Source: Eucommia ulmoides
Lineage: Eukaryota; Streptophyta; Magnoliopsida; Garryales; Eucommiaceae
Length of the DNA stretch: 64,000 bases
NCBI GenBank assembly: GCA_016647705.1
Contig: CM028338.1
Location: 10,873,240-10,937,239 of the forward strand
Direction: 5' to 3'
Shown here: piece by piece, positions 57,983 to 64,000 of the stretch
Layout: each line of letters begins with the position of its first letter
Position numbering within the stretch: the stretch's first letter is position 1
Notes under the pieces: model-generated
Seen by the model: the letters and a program-made list of their open reading frames with translations, nothing else
Told to the model about the DNA's origin: nothing
Databases searched by the model: none
Made by a program: the position numbers and the translations under genes

Positions 57983-60322
57983 TGTAAAACCTAAATTACA
58001 AAACGTTAGAAGATTTTAAGGTAAAAATATTAAAAAAAAATAATAATAATAATAAAATAAAATAAAATAAAATTTGGCAATTAGAAATTGGGAATAAAAA
58101 AATATTAGGGGCAGAATCATAATTTTGGAACTTTTAAAACTTAAACTTATCAAAATAGAAATCCTAAAGAAAATAAGGGGAGGAAAGTGTAATTTGAGTT
58201 GTTTTTTTTTTTTTATCTTGCCGCCGAACTCACGCGACAGCCGGACGGCGAACCACCGGCCGAGGAGAGGAGTTCGAGGGTCGACGTGGCGAGCTCAGAT
58301 TTCTCTCACCCACTAATTTCATGCATTAAAATCCCCTTCATGCGAAGAAAGAGGGGAAGGGGAGGAAGAAACTTCGGGAATTTTAGAGAGAGAGAGAGAG
58401 AGAACCGGAGCGGAGGGAGGGAGGTCGTCGGTTCTTTTTGAACCAGCGTTTCTCCGGCCGCATGACCGTGTGAGCATCACAAACAATTCCTAGAAGAGGG
58501 AGGGCTAGGTCCGGCCGGTGGAGTGGCCCGTCGACGGGAAAGGAGTCCACGTTTTAGAGTCACCGGTGAGCGGAGTTACGGATTGCCGTTCGACCATCAA
58601 CGATCATTGGAAAGGTGAGTATTTATGTGTTTTCTCTCATTTACTTGTCGAACGCACGCATGCATGGCATAACGGGCTAGGTCGGTAAGTTCCGACGGTG
58701 TGCTCGGTTTCCGTTTTTCGGCTGCGGTGGGCCGTTGTATGTGCGTGGGTCTCCGTCGGCAGGGATCGTGGGTCCCGTGGCATGCGGTCGGCGGTGGCAT
58801 GCAAGCCTGACGGCATGCATGAGGGGATGTGTGTGTGTGTGTGTACCGTAGCGTGCGGGTGTGTGTGTGCGGTGGCAGGTGGGTGTGCGGTGGAGCGGCT
58901 GAGACGGCCGGAGGAGGGTGGCTGAGGCAGGATGTGGGTGGTGCAGGGGTGACGGGAGTGTTGGCATGGGAGGGGAGGCCTCCGGCGGACGGCCACCGTA
59001 GAGAGAGAGGGGTGGCTGTCTGTCCTCCGAAAAAAAAAAAAAAAAAAAAAAAAACAAAAAAAAAACAAAAAAAACAAAACAGAGAAAGGGAATTGCACAA
59101 TTAACCCCAGCACAAAGAAAATTATTCAAATTCGAACTCAAATTCTTTCGCGACCCGTGAACGATCCGGGATGAATATTTTTTTCCGATTATAAGATATC
59201 CGATGTAATAAATAAACAGAATTATTGGTAGGATAACAAATCACAGGGATAAAATATGAAAAATAGGAAATACGGAACTTAGGGCCTGCCTTACCTGCCT
59301 AAGTAATTTTTACATGAAATATTAACTTAGACCCCATCATTGCTAGGTTCGCAAACGCCAACACTTCAGTGAGCTTGGGACATCGAGTTGTTTTTTTATA
59401 ACGCTAAAAACGAGGTGAGTGTACTGTCTTCTCGTCAAATTGTTTATATATGTGCATACATGATGAAAAATGGTTGAACTTCAAAATTAGATGTTGTTAA
59501 ACCATTATGTGATAATTAGACGATATTATTATGTGATCCGCTTCGGCGGAGTGATGTTTATCCGCATCAGCGGAGTGATGTTTATCTGCTTCGGCAGAGT
59601 GATGTTAGACGTTAGTACTGCGCAGTAATGATCCGCTTCGGCGGAGTGATGGGTGTTCGTAGGAAGGCACATCCTACGGATGGTACGGTACCGTTGCAAA
59701 CTCCCGATCGTGAGGTTAAAACGATCACCATGGCTAGTCTGTGTGCGTTGTGGTTTTGGGTGTGATGTGTTGTTTATTTTGGGATAGTTTTGTTGTTATT
59801 TCAGGTGATTGGTATGATGTTTATACTGCATGGGTGGAAAACTAAATAAAAATAAATAAAAATGATGAACTCACATATTTATATTTCATTTTTACTGTGC
59901 ACGTGATGCTTGTAATAATTCATATGGAAATGTTGTGGTATCCAGTAGGTATTATTATTACTAAATAAAATGATTGTATTGAGAAGATGGTACACTCGCA
60001 GGTGATGTGGCTAGGAGTCGGCCCCCTACTAGCACAGGGTAGAGTCCATAGATGGTACAACGAGGAGTGGAAGTTTTCGGGAAATGCCGTATAAGACGAA
60101 CCCAGAAAAGGTTCATAGTTTGTTTTCATTGTTCTAGAAGGAGATATTTTGGGGACGGATGTGTCCCTAGCTTGTAAAGACGTTTATGACTGGTATTTTG
60201 GTTAGCTGTATAATTATGAACGCATAACGTTTTTTTTTTTTAGTTGGTTTGTCGCCTGAGTAATGTTATGTCGATGTCACGTCGGCCCCACAGGTGACGG
60301 GTGTCCGGGGTGGGGTGTGACA
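57983..60322 (+). mobile_element. Gypsy solo LTR B, inserted in LTR A in opposite orientation
   Basis: Begins TGTAAAACCTAAATT and ends GGGGTGGGGTGTGACA, with a perfect 5-bp duplication GCTTA (57978-57982 and 60323-60327). Length 2,340 bp. Its ends match the LTR family read on the other strand, as does the block GCAAACTCCCGATCGTGAGG near 59694-59713. It contains a GC-rich stretch (58215-58600), a poly-A-rich run (59030-59080), short GT runs (58828-58870) and four CCGCTTCGGCGG units. No internal genes. Inserted after LTR A. Confidence 0.87.
59530..59655. repeat. CCGCTTCGGCGGAGTGATG repeat units
   Basis: Four units GATCCGC[TA]TC[GA]GCGGAGTGATG near 59536, 59559, 59583 (variant) and 59630. Each carries a perfect or near-perfect CCGCTTCGGCGG hairpin. 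They sit where the other LTRs of this family carry their own hairpin arrays. Confidence 0.8.
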
Positions 60323-60670
60323 GCTTAGGTGGTAATTGTCTTCCTCATCCTGCTCTGTTTTGAGATCTCAACCACCTCTCTCCCTCTCTTCTCACCATCG
60401 GCTCACACGCACACAATACGATCATCACCCCCACCGTCAACAGAATACACTAACTCACCGCCGGCCAACTAACCGACGACGACACTCACACACACCGGAA
60501 CAGTTGGGTAGAACACTAACCACACTTACACAGAGACATAATAGCCCCCACACACACTTGACGAACACGAGAACCCGCCACCGACGATCGAACCTAAACC
60601 TTCGACGATCCACACTTCCTCCGGCTCTCTCTCTCTCTCTCTCCTTCTCGATCCTTATCCCATAAGTATA

Positions 60671-60672
60671 AA

Positions 60673-60707
<35 letters not shown>

Positions 60708-60708
60708 A

Positions 60709-60741
<33 letters not shown>

Positions 60742-60751
60742 ATATATATAT
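60671..60751. repeat. (TATC)n, (CT)n and (TA)n compound microsatellite
   Basis: A run of TATC units, then CT repeats, then TATATATATA, in the right part of solo LTR A. Confidence 0.9.
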
Positions 60752-60954
60752 AATTTGCACTACACTCCCTTTATTTTTAGTTAGGATAATAATTAGACCC
60801 CTTCTTAAGTTTTAAATGTTTATGTAAATTTTTAATTTAACCCCTAAAATTTTAATTCACATAATTAATATCGTAGTCCACCCTGATATTTTTAAAATAT
60901 TTTAAAACGCGACTTAAATTATTTGTATATTAAAAATTGGGATCTTACAAATAG

Positions 60955-61555
60955 ATTTGATAGGGAGGAAATCAAATCGCGTCTTCTACTTTTCTCTCAT
61001 TTCAAAATTCGGAGTACGTCACTAGCTGGGTCTATGGACCTAAATTTTAAAATCAATCCATAAAAAATAGAGAAACTTTTTTAGAGGTCCTAAGATTTCA
61101 AAAATCACTTTCTAGGTCTCATCTCATGTGTAAAAAAATTATTGATAGAAGATCTCCATAAATTGGTGTTTTTATGAGATAGGACCTTTGGAAGAATTTC
61201 TCTAAAAAATAATCAATGGGCCAACGTGATGTGCGAACCTCCATGCCCATGACCAAAAAAAACAATTTAAATATAAATCTAAAATGATAGTTTACGATTA
61301 ATATTTAAAATCGAAGTACCTGAAATATGAAAAATCTACATAATATGTTACAATTCTATTTTATTTATTTATTTATTTTTAATTCCTTTTGTTAAGAGGT
61401 GGGATTTGATTTAAAAGGAATGCATGAATGTGACTGTATTATAAAATATTTCGCGAGGAGAATTCCCACTCAAAATTCTCACACTCCCACTTTTAAAACT
61501 ATTAAATTAAATTATAGTTTATACTCTTTACATTTATATTTTTATTCAATTGACA
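60955..61555. other. No gene seen
   Basis: AT-rich DNA continuing the sequence into which solo LTR A was inserted. Nothing recognised. Confidence 0.45.
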
Positions 61556-61596
<41 letters not shown>

Positions 61597-61617
61597 CACC
61601 ACCACCACCATCATCTT
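61556..61617. repeat. (TTA)n then (CAC)n microsatellite
   Basis: About 12 ATT units passing into CACCACCACCACCATCATC. It gives a spurious Tyr/His-rich ORF end. Confidence 0.9.
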
Positions 61618-61639
61618 ATTACACTAATTAATTAGAAAT

Positions 61640-62230
61640 CAACAAACTATAATTATTTCTGATGGTGGTGAATTTGGTGTTGGGTCACCCACTACATTAA
61701 GCCCAGGAGATCTGTTACTAGAGGCCTGGGCTGCAACCAATCTAGACTCAAGCCAATCACCTTTAATAGACCAGACCCTTGAGGGAAGGGCTTTGCCATG
61801 AGAAGGGCTGAGACCCATCCTTGGATAGGGTCGAGTCATGATCGGGTGCACGTAAATGTTAACTGCCAAAGGACGCCTCGTCACCAAGTCACTGGAGAAT
61901 ATTCGTCTAGCGTGGGGAACACGCAAATGACAGAGTCATTACTCCATAAGGGAATGCATGACGAGGCACTCAATCCTCTATCCAAAACCGGCAAAAGATC
62001 ATATAAATACCTGGATAAGTTAGGGGCTCAGGTACAATGTATTTCACTCTGCTACCACTTAGTATTGTGCTTTATCACTCTTCATCGAATACTTACTCTC
62101 ACATTGGAGGTCCTTCGCTGGAATCCCCCCTAGGTGTTAAGGATTTGTGCAGGAACCTCACAGGGCATTGTAGGATGGATATCAGTAAGGGCAGATCAAT
62201 AAATTCACTGTATTACCATTTCTAGGCAAC
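61640..62230 (+). repeat. Worn LTR-like fragment with TATA box
   Basis: Compositionally unlike its flanks and more GC-rich. It has TATAAATA (62004-62011), then about 85 bp later CTCACATTGGAGGTCCTTCG, wording like the region downstream of the transcript start in gypsy Tat-type LTRs. Possible ends are TGATGGTGG near 61659 and GGCAACA near 62224-62230, but no target duplication was found. ORFs across it are not genes. Confidence 0.4.
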
Positions 62231-62799
62231 ATCAATTTCAATTTTTTTTCCTTATTCATTTTTTATAATTAGATTAAACAATGACTTATGTTGTTGAATT
62301 CATCATTGCATTGAATTCAACAAAGTCTAAGTTTTGCAACAAAAACATTAAGAAATGAATGTTTGTCTTAAGGTATATTTTTATACACATAAGGATTAAA
62401 TATCAACACAACAATATCAACACAATGTTTTTGTAAGTACCTTTACTCATTATACATATTTAAATGATAATGTTAAATATAACATAATATTAAATTGTTG
62501 AATTCAACCTGCCTCGGGATGATTAATTTATGAATGAGAATGAATAGAAATTTAAAATAAAAGCTTTTAGAGAAAATTTTCTAAAAATGAAAAACCTGAA
62601 AATTTAGAGTATAAATGGAAATATATCAACAACTATCAAATCTCAAAATATTAGGGGGCAAAATAGTCCACTTCACGCAATGTGACAAAAGAAAATCAGC
62701 ATCTGCTACTATAATTTCAAGAAACCTCTAATTCCCGCCATTGACAAATTCCAGTTTTAAATACCATGAAAAAGATGCTACTAATTAAATTTGAGTTGT
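62231..62799. other. Spacer between LTR fragment and F-box gene
   Basis: AT-rich, no coding region. It holds a clear inverted repeat at 62291-62323 and presumably the 3' flank of the minus-strand F-box gene. Confidence 0.5.
62291..62323. repeat. 12-bp inverted repeat
   Basis: TTGTTGAATTCA (62291-62302) faces TGAATTCAACAA (62312-62323) across nine bases. The same TTGTTGAATTCAA phrase recurs near 62493-62505. Could be a small foldback relic; it is too far from the F-box stop to be its terminator. Confidence 0.7.
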
Positions 62800-64000
62800 C
62801 TACCCGAAGCTAGGAACAACCCACAACGGCGGCGGCTCAATCCTCGGCAAACCATAATCAAGAATAGGTTCAACAATCCCATCTCCAAAGCTGAACACCC
62901 CGACGTCATGACCACCGAACATATAATCCTCGTTTATCCAATCCCCATAATCGTCGGTAAAATAAATCGAATTCGATTTCAAACCAGGACAATCTCGGAC
63001 CCCCATCGACGTACTATGATTTCCACCCAAGAACAGAGCATAATCACCCAAATCTCTCCCCTCTACCCACTTTTCCTCACCGGAATCCAGTTTATAAACG
63101 GAGAATTCAAGCGTTTGATATGGGCAAACCTCGTTATCCTCCACCTGAGACTCATAAATCGGCTATCCGTTCCGAACGAATTCTCCGATGTGACGGATGA
63201 CGAGAAGAAGGTCTCCGTTTGATTTGACCAAGTACCCCTGGCTCGAATATAGAGGTAGCGGGAACGTCAGTTTTTGCTCTACGGCCATCGGAATCGGAAA
63301 AGACGGCTCGGTTGTCCTGGTTCTAACCGGAGAAGATCGCAGGAGATCCCATGATTCGACTGAACCGGACTTACCCAGTGCATATAGCAAGTCGCCGGAG
63401 AAAATAATGTCGTAATACGGCTGATAGCACCGGAAATTCCAGTCCACGACTTGTCTCCGTGTCTGTAAAACCCAAGTTTTGATTTTGTGCTGTAGATGAT
63501 CGCTACAACCCAATTTTTCCGACACGGGCTACCGGAGAGAATCGCTTTTTGAATCAATAATCTCTCTCGAAGCACTTCAAGCGCTATCTTTTTAGCCGGC
63601 AGAATCAAATTAGCCGGATCATAATAAACGTCGAACACACCCTCATCTACTTCATCAATCCGTTCGATGTGTGGCAAAGACTCTCTCTCGGGTAGTGCGA
63701 TTTCGGATCTTGAAAACGCGTTCAGTAGAAACGGGTGTGCGTTTTGATCCAGAAGCACCAGCCATCCATGGGAGGACCCAACGCAGTGGCTTGAAAACAG
63801 ATTTTTCGTGAGCGTTTTGATTTTGTGAAGACTCTCATCTCTGACATTCTCTCTGTTTTCTTCTTTTTCTTCTTCATCTGGAAGTACGAGTAGTGGTGAT
63901 TTAAGGTGGGGTTGGGCAGCAATTTTCCATGAAGAACAGACGGCTCTAAAACTAATGATGTCTGGCGTAGAGAGCTTCAACAGTACGAGATCGAGAATGT
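62800..64000 (-). pseudogene. F-box/DUF295 protein gene, broken, cut by window edge
   Basis: On the minus strand this reads as an F-box protein with a C-terminal DUF295 (PF03478) domain, a large plant family of substrate-selecting SCF ubiquitin-ligase subunits. The window edge cuts the N-terminus; the visible F-box end is LLKLSTPDIISFRAVCSSW (about 63985-63927). DUF295 landmarks follow: WVVAIIY and DKSWT near 63455, YYDIIFSGDLLYALGKSGSV near 63420-63360, FSVYKLDSGEEKWVEGRDLG near 63110-63050, ALFLGGN, and NSIYFTDD near 62965, ending WVVPSFG-stop at 62800. Two lesions are visible: a one-base frame change at about 63436-63447, after DKSWT and before YYDIIF, and an in-frame TAG at 63165-63163, 18 bases before an internal ATG. 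Both interrupt otherwise well-kept family wording, so the damage is recent or partly sequencing error. No intron is needed, as usual for this family. Confidence 0.85.

Larger units (their letters stand above)
56196..60949 (-). mobile_element. Gypsy solo LTR A, split by solo LTR B
   Basis: On the plus strand it runs from TGTCACGATCCGCTCC to GGGATCTTACA with a perfect 5-bp duplication AATAG (56191-56195 and 60950-60954). Without the inner insertion it is about 2.4 kb, like the LTR at 22877-25316. It shares that LTR's landmarks: CTCACAATCGGGAGTTGCAA with GGTACTGTAAC near 56735-56770, units of CGGACCACCCTCCGGACAG (56850-57045), and the AC-rich right part (60365-60620). There is no internal retroelement gene, so it looks like a solo LTR left by recombination. 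Confidence 0.88.

Noticed and set aside
58597-59141. Three overlapping 154-167-codon minus-strand ORFs and two plus-strand ones
   Set aside because: Low-complexity His/Thr/Pro frames inside solo LTR B, open in several frames at once; composition effect.

Overview
This window looks like a repeat-rich intergenic stretch of a flowering-plant (most likely eudicot) nuclear genome. The DNA is AT-rich with long AT, GA, TTTTA and ATT microsatellites. It carries plant Ty1/copia and Ty3/gypsy retrotransposons with tRNA-Met-type primer sites, a plant Transposase_24 (CACTA-associated) gene with many short introns, PIF/Harbinger-like non-autonomous elements and an F-box/DUF295 gene. Species cannot be told from the sequence. 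Only two host-type genes can be supported: a small secreted-peptide precursor (15611-15889, +) and an F-box/DUF295 gene cut by the right edge (62800-64000, -) that reads as a pseudogene.

Layout. 1-1250: worn, partly duplicated gypsy LTR. 2270-8317: a gypsy Tat-like element with paired 797-bp LTRs and a perfect GTCCT target duplication; it holds a gag region but no recognisable pol, plus a 60-bp and a 120-bp tandem array. 8323-10680: a fragment of an unknown coding region, a ~140-bp tandem array, then a cluster of eight strong hairpins. 12375-15089: CACTA transposon remnant with a Transposase_24 pseudogene and a clear right terminus. 15426-16125: the secreted-peptide gene. 16945-21400: AT-rich DNA with a duplicated ~300-bp segment and many copies of an ACTGTACAGT-like motif. 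21632-22214: PIF/Harbinger-like element.

22877-40589: a minus-strand gypsy (Tekay/Del-like) element with ~2.4-kb LTRs, perfect GTACA duplication, tRNA-Met primer site and a pol remnant. Its right-hand LTR is split by a SIRE/Maximus-like copia element (31144-40362). 40671-41775: second PIF/Harbinger-like element. 41851-54005: an older copia fragment split by a probable solo LTR (42192-43569, ATGAT duplication) and by a second SIRE/Maximus-like copia (44233-53632, GTTCA duplication). 54240-56195: Ogre/Tat-like LTR relic. 56196-60949: a gypsy solo LTR (AATAG duplication) that holds another, oppositely oriented solo LTR of the same general kind (57983-60322, GCTTA duplication). 61640-62230: another worn LTR-like piece. 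62800-64000: F-box/DUF295 pseudogene.

The window is therefore a record of nested insertions rather than a pathway. Paired LTRs differ by about one base in ten by eye, so the paired elements are several million years old if a commonly used plant LTR rate applies. None of the retroelements looks whole; each coding region is broken at many points. The most interesting unexplained structures are the hairpin cluster at 10182-10599, the inverted-repeat arrays shared by the gypsy LTR family, the ACTGTACAGT repeat field and the secreted peptide. I did not find convincing evidence for a wholly new gene system.
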